Source: Cellulophaga sp. L1A9
Lineage (GTDB): Bacteria; Bacteroidota; Bacteroidia; Flavobacteriales; Flavobacteriaceae
Reading direction: 5' to 3'
DNA length: 64,000 nucleotides
Assembly: GCF_009797025.1 (NCBI RefSeq)
Contig: NZ_CP047027.1
Span: 4,588,001 to 4,652,000 of the forward strand
In this document: positions 1 through 8,910 of the stretch, in pieces
Position numbering within the stretch: the first letter of the stretch is position 1
Layout of the letters: each line of letters starts with the position of its first letter
Notes under the pieces: model-generated
Databases searched by the model: none
Seen by the model: the letters and a program-made list of their open reading frames with translations, nothing else
What the model was told of the DNA's origin: nothing
Program-made: the position numbers and the translations under genes

Positions 1-7
1 AATTAAA

Positions 8-1255
8 ATGATAAATTTTCAACTCACACCTAAAAAACTAAGGAGGTTATTTGTTTTTAGCTTTTCACTTTTAGCTATTCATATTAGCAATGCACAAGAA
101 CTAGAATCTTATATTAACACTGCTTTAAAAAACAGTCCTGAAATTCAAAAATTTGAAGTACAATATAACATTGCAACTGAAAAAGTGAATGAAGCGAATA
201 CCCTTCCGAATACTGAATTTAGTGCTAGTTACTTTGTTCTAGAACCAGAAACACGAACAGGATCACAGCGTTATAAAGTCGCCGCCAAACAAATGCTACC
301 CTGGTTTGGGACCATAACTTCTCGTGAAAATTATGCTAGTTCTTTGGCCGATATTAATTACGAAGAGCTTGTTATTGCCAAAAGAAAGCTAGTCGTTTCT
401 GTCTCTGAATCTTATTATAAACTGTACGTTAGCAAAGCCAAACAAGCAGTATTAATAGAAAACATTAAACTATTAGATACGTATGAAGCACTAGCATTAA
501 CCTCTGTAGAAGTTGGCAAAGCTTCTGCTGTAGATGTGTTTAGACTACAAATAAGACAGAATGAGTTAGAACAACTACAACAAGTTTTAAAACAACAGTT
601 TTTATCTGAGCAAACTGCTTTTAATAATCTGTTGAATAGAAAAAAAGATGTAGAAGTATCCGTTATAGCTACTTTGGTTTTACCTCCTGATGATATTAAA
701 ACTACTACTAAAAATTTAACCTTGCATCCAGAATTAATTAAATACGATAAGTTATATCAATCTGTAACACAGTCAGAATTACTAAATCAAAAGGAAAGTA
801 AGCTTTCGTTTGGTTTCGGAATTGATTATATCAATATTCAAGCTGCCCCAGATATCACCTATAGTAAAAACGGACAAGATATTTTAATGCCAACGGTTTC
901 CTTATCGGTTCCCCTTTTCAATAACAAATACAAATCGCAAACCAAGCAGAATGCCTTGCAGCAGAAAGAAATTGAATATCAAAAGCAAGAACGTTTAAAT
1001 ACTTTAGAAACACTTTTAGATAAGGCTATAAACGATAGAATTTCGTCACGAATACGTTACAATACACACGTAAAAAATTTGAAACAAGCTAAAGATGCTG
1101 AAACTATTCTAGTAAAAAGCTATGAAACAGGAACTATTGATTTTAATGATGTTTTAGAGATACAGGAACTACAACTAAAGTTTCAAATAAGCCTTATAGA
1201 ATCAGTACAAAACTATTATGTACAAACCACAATCATAAATTATTTAAGTAATTAA
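8..1255 (+). CDS. TolC family outer-membrane efflux protein (CusC-like)
   Basis: Outer-membrane channel of a tripartite efflux pump. The 415-aa length and the long alpha-helical, Gln/Leu-rich repeats fit the OEP (TolC) family. An N-terminal signal peptide of about 29 residues ends near the NAQ segment. The stop is 3 bp before the next gene, a CusB-type adaptor with a heavy-metal-binding domain, so the pump probably exports Cu/Ag or a similar cation. The inner-membrane RND (CusA-like) gene is not in the window and probably lies upstream. The start at 8 gives an immediate signal peptide. Family is seen from sequence; metal specificity is inferred from the neighbour. Confidence 0.88.
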   Translation: MINFQLTPKKLRRLFVFSFSLLAIHISNAQELESYINTALKNSPEIQKFEVQYNIATEKVNEANTLPNTEFSASYFVLEPETRTGSQRYKVAAKQMLPWFGTITSRENYASSLADINYEELVIAKRKLVVSVSESYYKLYVSKAKQAVLIENIKLLDTYEALALTSVEVGKASAVDVFRLQIRQNELEQLQQVLKQQFLSEQTAFNNLLNRKKDVEVSVIATLVLPPDDIKTTTKNLTLHPELIKYDKLYQSVTQSELLNQKESKLSFGFGIDYINIQAAPDITYSKNGQDILMPTVSLSVPLFNNKYKSQTKQNALQQKEIEYQKQERLNTLETLLDKAINDRISSRIRYNTHVKNLKQAKDAETILVKSYETGTIDFNDVLEIQELQLKFQISLIESVQNYYVQTTIINYLSN

Positions 1256-1258
1256 ATT

Positions 1259-2530
1259 ATGAAAAAATATATAATTTACACCGCAATATTAGCCCTTGGC
1301 ATCTTATTAGGAAGTTTCTTTTTTGGAGGAGAGTCTACTTCAGAAACAAAACACAATCACGATATAGAGGCTGCAGACAGTCAGTTATGGACCTGCTCTA
1401 TGCATCCTCAAATTATGCTTCCAGAACCTGGGCTATGTCCTATTTGTGCTATGGATTTAATTCCGGCAGAAAGCAGTACTCAAGGTTTACTGGCTGATCA
1501 ATTTAAACTTTCTGAAAATGCCATCGCATTAGCCAACATACAAACTACTTTGGTAGGTACCAGTACCGTAAATGAAGACGGCATCATACTTTCTGGGAAA
1601 ATTGTAGAAAATGAAGATAATACAGCCATACAACCTGCCCATTTTAACGGGCGAATAGAAAAATTATACGTAACATCATTAGGGGAAAAAGTCACAAAAG
1701 GACAAGCTGTTGCTCAAATATATTCAGCAGATTTAATTGCTGCACAGCAAGAATTAATAACTACATATAGCATAAGAGAATCGCAGCCACAACTATACAA
1801 AGCGGTACAAAACAAATTTAAAAACTGGAAAATTCATGGAGATCAATTAGATGAAGTCCTAAAAACGGGGCAAGTAAAAACAAGTTTTACTATATATTCT
1901 CATGTTTCTGGTGTTGTTACAGAAATTGCGGTTAGCGATGGCGCCCATATTATGGACGGTAAACCTATTTTTAAAGTGTCTAACCTTTCTACAGTTTGGG
2001 CAAATTTTGATGTATATGAGAACCAAATTAGTTTGTTTAAAAAAGGACAAGACATTGAAGTAATTACTTCTGCTTACGCTAATAAAGTTTTTAAAGGAAC
2101 CGTAGATTTTATAGATCCTATTTTAGATACCAGCACCAGAACCGTAAAATTAAGGGTGGTACTGAATAACAAAGATCAAATATTAAAACCTGGCCTTTTT
2201 GTTGAAGGTAAAATAAAAAGAACCACCACCAGTGAATCAGATGTCCTATCTATACCAACAACAGCTGTTTTATGGACAGGCAAACGCTCTGTAGTCTATA
2301 TCAAATCTAAAACAAATGAACCTGTTTTTGAAATGCGTGAAATTACTTTAGGCAATCAAATTGGAGATAACTATCAAGTTTTAGAAGGTTTAAATAACGG
2401 AGATGAACTTGTAACCAACGGTACGTTTACTGTAGATGCAGCAGCTCAATTACAAGGTAAAAAATCAATGATGAATAAGAATAGCGGTAAGGTTATGACC
2501 GGCCATGAAGGCCATCAAATGAATAAATAA
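1259..2530 (+). CDS. RND efflux periplasmic adaptor, CusB-like, with heavy-metal-binding domain
   Basis: Membrane-fusion protein linking an RND pump to TolC. Residues 1-25 are an N-terminal membrane anchor. Residues 44-69 form the small heavy-metal-binding domain found in CusB relatives, with C46, M48, H49, a C60-x-x-C63 pair and M65. The barrel-sandwich/lipoyl and beta-barrel adaptor domains follow (about 110-390). The C-terminus is rich in His and Met (MTGHEGHQMNK), which would suit metal handling. It sits 3 bp after the TolC gene and is the last gene of the operon before a strong terminator. Cu(I)/Ag(I) is the likely substrate, but Zn/Co/Cd cannot be excluded. Confidence 0.9.
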   Translation: MKKYIIYTAILALGILLGSFFFGGESTSETKHNHDIEAADSQLWTCSMHPQIMLPEPGLCPICAMDLIPAESSTQGLLADQFKLSENAIALANIQTTLVGTSTVNEDGIILSGKIVENEDNTAIQPAHFNGRIEKLYVTSLGEKVTKGQAVAQIYSADLIAAQQELITTYSIRESQPQLYKAVQNKFKNWKIHGDQLDEVLKTGQVKTSFTIYSHVSGVVTEIAVSDGAHIMDGKPIFKVSNLSTVWANFDVYENQISLFKKGQDIEVITSAYANKVFKGTVDFIDPILDTSTRTVKLRVVLNNKDQILKPGLFVEGKIKRTTTSESDVLSIPTTAVLWTGKRSVVYIKSKTNEPVFEMREITLGNQIGDNYQVLEGLNNGDELVTNGTFTVDAAAQLQGKKSMMNKNSGKVMTGHEGHQMNK

Positions 2531-2532
2531 AA

Positions 2533-2559
2533 AAACCGTCTCTTATCAAGAGACGGTTT
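2533..2559. terminator. Bidirectional intrinsic terminator
   Basis: An 11-bp perfect stem (2533-2543 with 2549-2559) with a 5-nt loop, A-run on the left and T-rich tract on the right. It lies between the convergent CusB-like and GH5 genes and can serve both. Confidence 0.85.
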
Positions 2560-2587
2560 CCTTTTTAATAGGTATATCAAATTTCTG

Positions 2588-4354
2588 CTATGGCTTTTTA
2601 ATAAAGCTTTTGGTTACTTCTTTTTTACCCGTTAGTTTCACAAAATACATTCCCTCATCATAGTTATTTAAAGGAATTTCAATAGTTCCTTTTGAGGTGA
2701 TTTTGTTTTCATACACTACTCTTCCTTGAAAATCTATGATGGTTACTCTAGAAAAATCTTCTGTATCACCAACTTCAATTTGTATTTTATCACTGGAAGG
2801 GTTCGGATAGAGCTTTATTTCAGTACGTGCACTTGTAGCATTTATGGTTGTACAAGAACTTACTAAAGTCCATACTTCCCATTGTCCTGAGTTGGTTGCG
2901 GGACTTTGGTTTTTGGTGTACCAATTATTCTTGTAAATAGTACCATTAAAAACAACTTGACTTCCGGCATTTGCATACACGGTATTGGCATTCCATACTG
3001 GTAAATCAGTACAGGTGCCACCACCAGGCAGAGTTCCTATTGTAACCGCAACTGCTGTACTTGTGGTCTTAGCACCAGCATTGTCTGTTGCTATAGCCGT
3101 TAAAGTATAAGATCCTGAAGTTGGATTCCAGTTCTGCGTATAAGGACTACTCACGTCTGTACCAATAATACTCCCATTTGCATAAAATGCTACTTGAGTT
3201 ATTGTGCCATCCGCATCAGTAGCCGTAGCTTTTACTTGAATAGTCGTTCCAGCTGCAGAAGAACTGTTTGCTGCAGGACTTGTTATGCCTACACTAGGTT
3301 CTTGGTTGGTCGTACCACCACCAGTGTCAGTATCTGAGCAATACTGTTTCCAGTTTTTGACAATACTTTTTACTTTAGTCCCTGAAGCCGTTAAATTACT
3401 TGCTGCCCAACCACCGGTGGTACTCGCACCTGGATTTAATACCGAAGCTCCTTCACTTTTATCATGAAGAGACCAATTAGCATGCGTAATATTATTAGTA
3501 GCTAGAAAAGACATCCAAGCATCAGTAGAAGCAGTATCTACATTACCATTACCGCTAGCTTCTACACTACCCCATTCTGTTACCATAAGCGCAACACCAT
3601 TATTCAAGGCTGTTTGTGCTTTTTGACGCAGACTTTCTTTATGCGTAGCCGCATAAAAATGTAATGTATATGCAATATTAGTGGTACTGGTAATAGGATC
3701 ATTTGAAGCAATATCTACATCTTGAGACCAAGTAGATGTTCCAACAATAATTAAATTATCAGGATCTATCGCTCTAATGGCTGCACTTACTCTTTCTGCA
3801 TACGGTTTAATCGTATTAGACCAAGATACTTGTAAAGGCTCATTGTAGATCTCATAAATTACATGTGGATTGTTGCCGTAGGTTTGAGCCATTTCTTGGA
3901 AAAAAGAAATCGCAGCAGCTTCATTATCCTCTGCATGATGAGAATGCCAATCTATGATGACATAAATACCTTTTGCAATAGCAGCATCTACTACCGCTTT
4001 TACTCTGTTTTTATTCTCAGTAGGATTACTTAAATACCCACCAGAATCTTCTACTCCCATTGCTGCTCGCACGATAGTGGTATTCCAATCAGACGCTAGC
4101 CAATTTACAACGTCTGCGTTGTAATACTTCTCTGCTCCCCATCCAGTATTGGACCAGAAAAAACTATTTCCGGCAAAACTTACAGGGTTGTTGTTTTTAT
4201 CTACGATCTTATTTCCGCTTACACTTAAACTACCGTGAACCGCTACAGGCGTAGAGGAACAGTAATTTTGGGCTTGTAAGACTACGGAACTAAACAGCAG
4301 ACTTGTGAAGAATAAACAGGCGTTCATCCTTTGTTTAAAGTTACTTTTTTTCAT
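2588..4354 (-). CDS. Secreted GH5 endoglucanase with Ig-like domain, CBM5/12 and T9SS sorting domain
   Basis: Cellulase-type glycoside hydrolase family 5 (588 aa) that hydrolyses beta-1,4-glucans outside the cell. Order of parts: signal peptide (about 1-29); GH5 TIM barrel (about 33-338) with the acid/base Glu172 in an NEP motif and the nucleophile Glu260 in VTEWGS; an Ig-like Bacteroidota linker domain (about 352-440) with the ATATDADG pattern; a CBM5/12-type carbohydrate-binding module (about 448-500) with the usual Trp residues; and a C-terminal type A T9SS sorting domain (about 515-588) opening with LYPNPSS. Both catalytic Glu are present. It stands alone, flanked by terminators, not in a SusCD locus. 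Whether it prefers cellulose, lichenan or mannan cannot be read from the sequence. Confidence 0.93.
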   Translation of the reverse strand: MKKSNFKQRMNACLFFTSLLFSSVVLQAQNYCSSTPVAVHGSLSVSGNKIVDKNNNPVSFAGNSFFWSNTGWGAEKYYNADVVNWLASDWNTTIVRAAMGVEDSGGYLSNPTENKNRVKAVVDAAIAKGIYVIIDWHSHHAEDNEAAAISFFQEMAQTYGNNPHVIYEIYNEPLQVSWSNTIKPYAERVSAAIRAIDPDNLIIVGTSTWSQDVDIASNDPITSTTNIAYTLHFYAATHKESLRQKAQTALNNGVALMVTEWGSVEASGNGNVDTASTDAWMSFLATNNITHANWSLHDKSEGASVLNPGASTTGGWAASNLTASGTKVKSIVKNWKQYCSDTDTGGGTTNQEPSVGITSPAANSSSAAGTTIQVKATATDADGTITQVAFYANGSIIGTDVSSPYTQNWNPTSGSYTLTAIATDNAGAKTTSTAVAVTIGTLPGGGTCTDLPVWNANTVYANAGSQVVFNGTIYKNNWYTKNQSPATNSGQWEVWTLVSSCTTINATSARTEIKLYPNPSSDKIQIEVGDTEDFSRVTIIDFQGRVVYENKITSKGTIEIPLNNYDEGMYFVKLTGKKEVTKSFIKKP

Positions 4355-4522
4355 GATATTGGGGTTTTAATTAGATACGAAGCTAATTGATATTTTCTCT
4401 CCATCAAAAAAAATAGCTACTAAAACCTCCATAAATTGATATTATATCCTGTAAACCATAGTATCTTAAAGGGAACATAAAAAAAATTTATTTTTGAATA
4501 CAGGAAAAATAACCCCACAAAA

Positions 4523-4550
4523 AAAGCCCATCTAAAATTAGATGGGCTTT
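4523..4550. terminator. Terminator of the cold-shock gene
   Basis: Perfect 12-bp stem (4523-4534 with 4539-4550) with a 4-nt loop. Read on the minus strand it ends in a T-run, just after the cold-shock gene. Confidence 0.85.
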
Positions 4551-4570
4551 TGTAAAACTTGAAGTATATA

Positions 4571-4762
4571 TTAGATAACTTTTACGTTTACTGCGTTTAA
4601 GCCTTTGTTTCCTTCTTGAAGATCAAACTCAACAACGTCGCCTTCGCGTACTTCGTCAATTAATCCTGAAATGTGCACAAAGTGATCTTTTTCAACTCCT
4701 TCTTCAGTGATAAATCCAAATCCTTTAGCGTCATTGAAAAATTTTACTGTTCCTTTACTCAT
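4571..4762 (-). CDS. Cold-shock protein, CspA family
   Basis: A 63-aa single cold-shock domain that binds single-stranded RNA/DNA and acts as an RNA chaperone. RNP1 (KGFGFI, residues 13-18) and RNP2 (HFVHI, 27-31) are intact and the length is typical. It is monocistronic with its own terminator. About 265 bp lie between it and the divergent channel gene, enough for the long 5' leader that regulates many csp mRNAs, but no leader structure was demonstrated here. Confidence 0.95.
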   Translation of the reverse strand: MSKGTVKFFNDAKGFGFITEEGVEKDHFVHISGLIDEVREGDVVEFDLQEGNKGLNAVNVKVI

Positions 4763-5027
4763 GGTAATTTAATTAAATTTATAATACTTATCGAATTACA
4801 AAGGTCGTGCCATTTTCTTAATAAACAACATATTAGCTGATATTTTAATCATTTTTTATTTAAAAGCCACTATAGTATAGCTTTCAGCGCCATTAACTAC
4901 TCCTAAATAGCCCTAGAAATAAAACATCTTAAAGTATAAGGAATTGCCTTTAGGGATACTTATTTTTGCAACCGATTAAACCGCTACATTTTAAAAGGGC
5001 GTACCCTTTTTTGAAAATTACAACACT

Positions 5028-6275
5028 ATGAATTTTGAACACCTTTTATACGATTATTTAGTATCAATAGGAATGTCTCCTATGTCTTCTAAGTATCTAA
5101 ATATGATTGCTTTATTAGGCATACTTTTAGTAATCGCAATTTTGGTTGATTTTCTAATACGAAAGATCATCGTAAAACTATTTACACAGTTCACCTTAAA
5201 ATCTAAAACCAATTTCGATAATTTACTGGTAAAGAATAAAGCACCACGTAGTATTGCACATATCATTCCTTTGATTGTTGCTTTAGAACTTATTCCGCAT
5301 GTGTTTGTTGACTTCCCTTATTTTGAAAATATCGTTGAAAAGGGATTACAAGTATTTGCTATTATCTTAACGCTGTGGATCGTTCGTAGCTTCTTAAACA
5401 CGCTTAAAGATTACTTTAAAACCTTACCAAGTTTAAGAGATAAACCCATAGACAGTTACATACAAGTATTTATGATTTTTGCTTGGATGCTTGGGATTAT
5501 GTCTGCTTTTGCTATTATTACAGGGATAGAATTTATTAAATTCATTACGACTATTGGTGCTGCCTCAGCTGTAATTATTCTTGTTTTTAAAGATACCATT
5601 CTAGGTTTCGTTGCCAGTATTCAAGTCTCTATAAATGATATGGTACGTATTGGTGACTGGATAACCTTTGAGAAATATGGTGCAGATGGTGATGTTAGTG
5701 AGATTAATCTATCTACAGTGAAAGTTCAAAATTTTGATAAGACCATAACTACAATCCCCACTTACGCGTTAATCTCTGATTCATTTAAGAACTGGAGGGG
5801 AATGGAAATCTCAGAAGGAAGGCGTATAAAAAGAGCCTTAAATATTAAATTAGATAGCGTTAGCTATTTATCTAAAAATGAAGTAGATAAACTAAAAAAG
5901 ATAAATGCTATTGCAGCATATTTAGAAACGCGCCAAGCAGATATTGATGCTTATAATACCAATAATAATATTGATAAAGAGCTGCTTTTAAACGGCAGAA
6001 ATCTTACCAATATTGGCGTCTTTAGAAAGTATGTAGAAACCTATATTGAAAATCATTCTGGCATCAATAAAGAGATGATGATCATGGTACGTCAATTGGC
6101 ACCAGGAACACAGGGAATCCCAATAGAAATTTATGCTTTTAGCAGTGATAAACGATGGAAGAATTACGAATATATTATGGCAGATATCTTTGATCATATC
6201 ATTGCGGCAGTACCTTATTTCAATTTGGAAATTTTTGAATTACCTAGCAATTCAAGTTTTAGAGATTCAAAATAA
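5028..6275 (+). CDS. Mechanosensitive ion channel of the MscS family (YbdG-like)
   Basis: Inner-membrane channel that opens on membrane tension during osmotic down-shock. The 415-aa length fits the YbdG branch better than the 286-aa MscS. Several N-terminal hydrophobic helices (about 20-45, 75-95, 105-125, 145-165) are followed by the pore helix and the MscS beta domain, where the stretch near residues 175-245 (KDTILGFVASIQ, then VRIGDWI) is the typical signature. A C-terminal cytoplasmic alpha/beta domain follows. The gene is monocistronic with a 13-bp stem terminator. Confidence 0.9.
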   Translation: MNFEHLLYDYLVSIGMSPMSSKYLNMIALLGILLVIAILVDFLIRKIIVKLFTQFTLKSKTNFDNLLVKNKAPRSIAHIIPLIVALELIPHVFVDFPYFENIVEKGLQVFAIILTLWIVRSFLNTLKDYFKTLPSLRDKPIDSYIQVFMIFAWMLGIMSAFAIITGIEFIKFITTIGAASAVIILVFKDTILGFVASIQVSINDMVRIGDWITFEKYGADGDVSEINLSTVKVQNFDKTITTIPTYALISDSFKNWRGMEISEGRRIKRALNIKLDSVSYLSKNEVDKLKKINAIAAYLETRQADIDAYNTNNNIDKELLLNGRNLTNIGVFRKYVETYIENHSGINKEMMIMVRQLAPGTQGIPIEIYAFSSDKRWKNYEYIMADIFDHIIAAVPYFNLEIFELPSNSSFRDSK

Positions 6276-6307
6276 ACTTTTTTGCAAGACTTAAATGTTT
6301 ACGTAAA

Positions 6308-6337
6308 AATAGTCCATCATGAAAATGATGGACTATT
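6308..6337. terminator. Intrinsic terminator between MscS-like and orphan gene
   Basis: Perfect 13-bp stem (6308-6320 with 6325-6337) and GAAA loop, between two convergent genes. The T-tract is weak on the plus side. Confidence 0.7.
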
Positions 6338-6348
6338 CAAAGTGTTAC

Positions 6349-6771
6349 TTACCCTAATAATTTTATCTGTTGTTCTACAGACTTCTGTAAGTTTGATAGC
6401 GTAACAGATAGCTCTTTTAATGCTTCTGAAGCAATACCTTCTCTCTTAATTGTATCAATTACAGATAAGCTGTCCTTTGCGCCATTAGATTTAATGAGAG
6501 CTTCTAAAAATAGTTCTCCTTGGATAAGGTTAGAAATATTAGGTTGTGGATCTGGATCTTTAAAATTCCACCATGGTGGACCTGGCCAAGGGAAAGGCCA
6601 TGGGCGTGGATTATCATCTGGCCCCAACGGGTTTGGGGTATAACCTACTAAATCGCTCCTTTTTAAAAATTTTGCTAATTCTTGGCCTTGTATAAAATCC
6701 CTAATGTTAGCTTTAGACCTTGCCGTTAATGTTCTGGGAAACGCCCCAGCATCAAATTCAATTAATACCAT
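6349..6771 (-). CDS. Uncharacterised 140-aa protein with Pro/Trp-rich centre
   Basis: Not recognised. No signal peptide or membrane helix is evident. The N-terminal third looks like a small folded region. Residues about 64-95 are extremely rich in Pro and Trp (for example PWPFPWPGPPWW), like a flexible linker or a ligand for SH3/WW-like folds. The C-terminal third is a Leu-rich amphipathic helix of coiled-coil type. Terminators lie on both sides, so it is a one-gene unit. The composition is very unusual for a chance reading frame and the frame is open for its full length, which supports a real gene. Confidence 0.65.
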   Translation of the reverse strand: MVLIEFDAGAFPRTLTARSKANIRDFIQGQELAKFLKRSDLVGYTPNPLGPDDNPRPWPFPWPGPPWWNFKDPDPQPNISNLIQGELFLEALIKSNGAKDSLSVIDTIKREGIASEALKELSVTLSNLQKSVEQQIKLLG

Positions 6772-6922
6772 AGTTCTCTATTATAAGGTTATTATTAATT
6801 TGTATTAAAGGTTCATATAATCTAAAAAAGAACATGTTAGTATTTTATAAATGGCAGTAAATAATGTATAAAACGCATAAAATCAAATACTTAATAGTAA
6901 ATTCCATTGTAATAGCACAAAA

Positions 6923-6948
6923 AAAGTCCACCATAAAAGGTGGACTTT
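6923..6948. terminator. Terminator of the DUF6503-like gene
   Basis: Perfect 10-bp stem (6923-6932 with 6939-6948), 6-nt loop, with a T-run on the minus strand after the gene ending at 6973. Confidence 0.8.
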
Positions 6949-6972
6949 AAAACTAGTGTTTGTTATAAAATC

Positions 6973-7761
6973 TTATTTTAATAAGAAAGATTCTTTTTTG
7001 AAACCGTTGTTAAACTTCACATTACTGAATGTAAAAACTCCCATTGGAGAACCATCAGGACCAAATCCTTTACGTACTGTAGACACTAAAATACCATCAA
7101 TCTTTTCGTAAGCTAAAGTCATTTTCAATACAGCAGTATTCACTCCCCATGCTGGTAAAGAGAAGAAAAATTGATCTACTAAATGAGTTTCAGGATTAAA
7201 AAACAAGATGTATTCATCGTTTTGCTCTTTTTTAGTAACATCAGCACTATAGGTTAAGCTTACTTTATCATAAGTAATGTCGCCCACTTTTTCCGTGCCT
7301 AAATACTTGTAATTAGCTCCATCATTTTTAAGTTTATACATCATAGCAAACCAATAGAAATTTACTTTACGTAAAAATTCTGTTCCACCAATAGCTTTAG
7401 GATCTGTTATTGCTTTGCCGTCTAAAGATAAAGCTGGTTTCCCATCTACTAAAGATTGTACCGCTGTTCCTTTTTTTCCAGGAAGTACATTAAGATCATG
7501 TTGCGAGTAAGAAGCCCATGACTGTTCTCCATTAAAGATATGACGCTCTAAAGAAACATCCTTTCCTTTCTCAAAGTTATCATAGACATAGGTAAACTCT
7601 ACATCTTTTTTAGTCGATAATTTTTTGTAACCCCCATTTACAGCTTCTAGTGCATCTAACAGTTCTGCTGATTTTGTATCTGTATTTTGTGCCGAAATAG
7701 AAAGCGTAAAGACGAATGCTACGATTGCACTTGCAAAGGTATTTTTAAATTGTAATTTCAT
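6973..7761 (-). CDS. Secreted DUF6503-like protein
   Basis: A periplasmic or exported protein of 262 aa with a clear signal peptide (MKLQFKNTF to SISAQ). The rest is beta-rich and resembles Bacteroidota proteins annotated DUF6503, distant in look from lipoprotein-carrier (LolA-like) folds. No catalytic motif is apparent. An ATG at 7773 would add four residues (MSLT) before the signal peptide. I chose 7761 because it gives a standard signal sequence. A terminator follows. Function unknown; the family assignment is from memory of the protein type and is moderate. Confidence 0.75.
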   Translation of the reverse strand: MKLQFKNTFASAIVAFVFTLSISAQNTDTKSAELLDALEAVNGGYKKLSTKKDVEFTYVYDNFEKGKDVSLERHIFNGEQSWASYSQHDLNVLPGKKGTAVQSLVDGKPALSLDGKAITDPKAIGGTEFLRKVNFYWFAMMYKLKNDGANYKYLGTEKVGDITYDKVSLTYSADVTKKEQNDEYILFFNPETHLVDQFFFSLPAWGVNTAVLKMTLAYEKIDGILVSTVRKGFGPDGSPMGVFTFSNVKFNNGFKKESFLLK

Positions 7762-7823
7762 AGTTAAAGACATATAAGTTATTTATGAACGGGATTAGTC
7801 GCCGCTTCTTAAATAGCTTACAT

Positions 7824-8393
7824 TTAAAACTGAAGTGAAGCACCAAGCGCTAAAAACCCTTTATATCCAAAGCCCAGTTCTGCAAATGCAGCTAGTTTTT
7901 TTCCTACTCGAAATCCTAATGCATTTATTTGAAAAGATGTATTTGATTCAAACGCTTCACTTGAGAAGTAGGCGATACCTAATCCCGAATACATTTGAAA
8001 TTTAGGGTTGGAGATATACCTATAGTCTGTTTCTAAGGCGATGCTAAAATTTGAATAATTTTGTTCCGGAATTTGTTGAAAATCTAAGAACCCAACATAT
8101 TCTATTTTATTGATTTTTAGATTTTCATAATTTACAGACCCTCCAATCATAAACCGATTATTTATGGCATATTTATAACTCAAACTAGCCACCCCACTAC
8201 TCTTAATTTCAGAATACAATAGGGATGAAAAATCTGAAGAAACTGAAATGTCGTAAAATTTGGAAATTTTGTAAATACTATTAGATCCGTACCCTAAGCT
8301 CAATTCACTTGTTCCTTGTAATTGTGCTTGAACGCCCGTAATACAAACAATATTGAATAGTACTGTGGTAAAAATAATTTGTAATGATTTCAT
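7824..8393 (-). CDS. Small outer-membrane beta-barrel protein
   Basis: A 189-aa protein with signal peptide (first 24 residues, ending VQAQ) and alternating hydrophobic/polar strands through to a terminal Phe (LGASLQF), as in 8-stranded outer-membrane barrels. Similar porin-like proteins are common and mostly uncharacterised in Flavobacteriaceae. It lies 62 bp upstream of the DUF6503-like gene on the same strand, so co-transcription is possible. The IS3 element begins about 150 bp upstream of its start and may affect its promoter. Confidence 0.75.
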   Translation of the reverse strand: MKSLQIIFTTVLFNIVCITGVQAQLQGTSELSLGYGSNSIYKISKFYDISVSSDFSSLLYSEIKSSGVASLSYKYAINNRFMIGGSVNYENLKINKIEYVGFLDFQQIPEQNYSNFSIALETDYRYISNPKFQMYSGLGIAYFSSEAFESNTSFQINALGFRVGKKLAAFAELGFGYKGFLALGASLQF

Positions 8394-8442
8394 AAGAATG
8401 ATTATTTATAATTAGTAAAATATTTAGACTTGAACAGGTTAA

Positions 8443-8478
8443 AAAAAGAGCCCTAACGATTTAGCTAGGACCCTTTTT
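8443..8478. terminator. Imperfect terminator-like hairpin beside the IS element
   Basis: A 17-position stem (8443-8459 with 8462-8478) with 13 matching pairs, flanked by A7 and T5 tracts, so it resembles a decayed bidirectional terminator. No plus-strand gene ends here, and on the minus strand the nearest upstream sequence is the insertion element. Confidence 0.35.
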
Positions 8479-8539
8479 CGCAAACACTATGAAAATCGTT
8501 CCCCCGAAGATTTACACAATTTTTTAGTAGCATAGGTAG

Positions 8540-8578
8540 TTTAGCCCCTAATAAGTTCGGAGTGATCTTTTAAATTTC
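8540..8578 (+). repeat. Left terminal inverted repeat of the IS3 element
   Basis: A 39-bp sequence matching the reverse complement of 9816-9854 at 29 positions. The innermost 14 bases (8565-8578) are identical to the partner. The outer part has the CCCC block typical of such ends. Confidence 0.8.
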
Positions 8579-8598
8579 AAACTTAATATATTTGAGAT

Positions 8599-8910
8599 AT
8601 GAAATACAAGAAATGGACCTTAGATCAGAAGTTAGAAATTCTCTCTAGTTCAGAAGAGATCGGCATCATAGAAGCCTGTCGTAAATACGGAGTTAGTACA
8701 GGTACTTTTTATAGTTGGAAGAAGAAACATGAGAGTCAAGGAGAAGCAGGCTTAAAAGTCATCTATGATACTAAAAGTAAAGAACACAAGCAGGCAGAAG
8801 AAGAAAACCGAATACTACGTAAGCTTCTAAGCAATAAGGAAATTGAATTAGAAGTACAACGAGAACTTTTAAAAAAAAAGTTTGGAACGTCCGATCCAAG
8901 AAAGATTTAG
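8599..8910 (+). CDS. IS3-family transposase OrfA (helix-turn-helix)
   Basis: A 103-aa DNA-binding subunit. The HTH covers about residues 10-45 (EACRKYGVSTGTFYSWKKK), followed by a Leu-rich coiled coil near 66-95. An A9-G run near its end holds the slippery heptamer that would shift ribosomes into orfB, yielding a fused transposase of about 402 aa. OrfA alone usually acts as a regulator of transposition. The frame is undamaged. Confidence 0.92.
   Translation: MKYKKWTLDQKLEILSSSEEIGIIEACRKYGVSTGTFYSWKKKHESQGEAGLKVIYDTKSKEHKQAEEENRILRKLLSNKEIELEVQRELLKKKFGTSDPRKI
8874..8880 (+). other. Programmed -1 frameshift site A-AAA-AAG
   Basis: In the orfA frame the heptamer reads A AAA AAG. A -1 slip enters the orfB frame, which is open from there with no stop, so OrfA (94 residues) is joined to 308 residues of the orfB frame. 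This is the standard mechanism for IS3 transposases; slippage itself is inferred. Confidence 0.8.
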
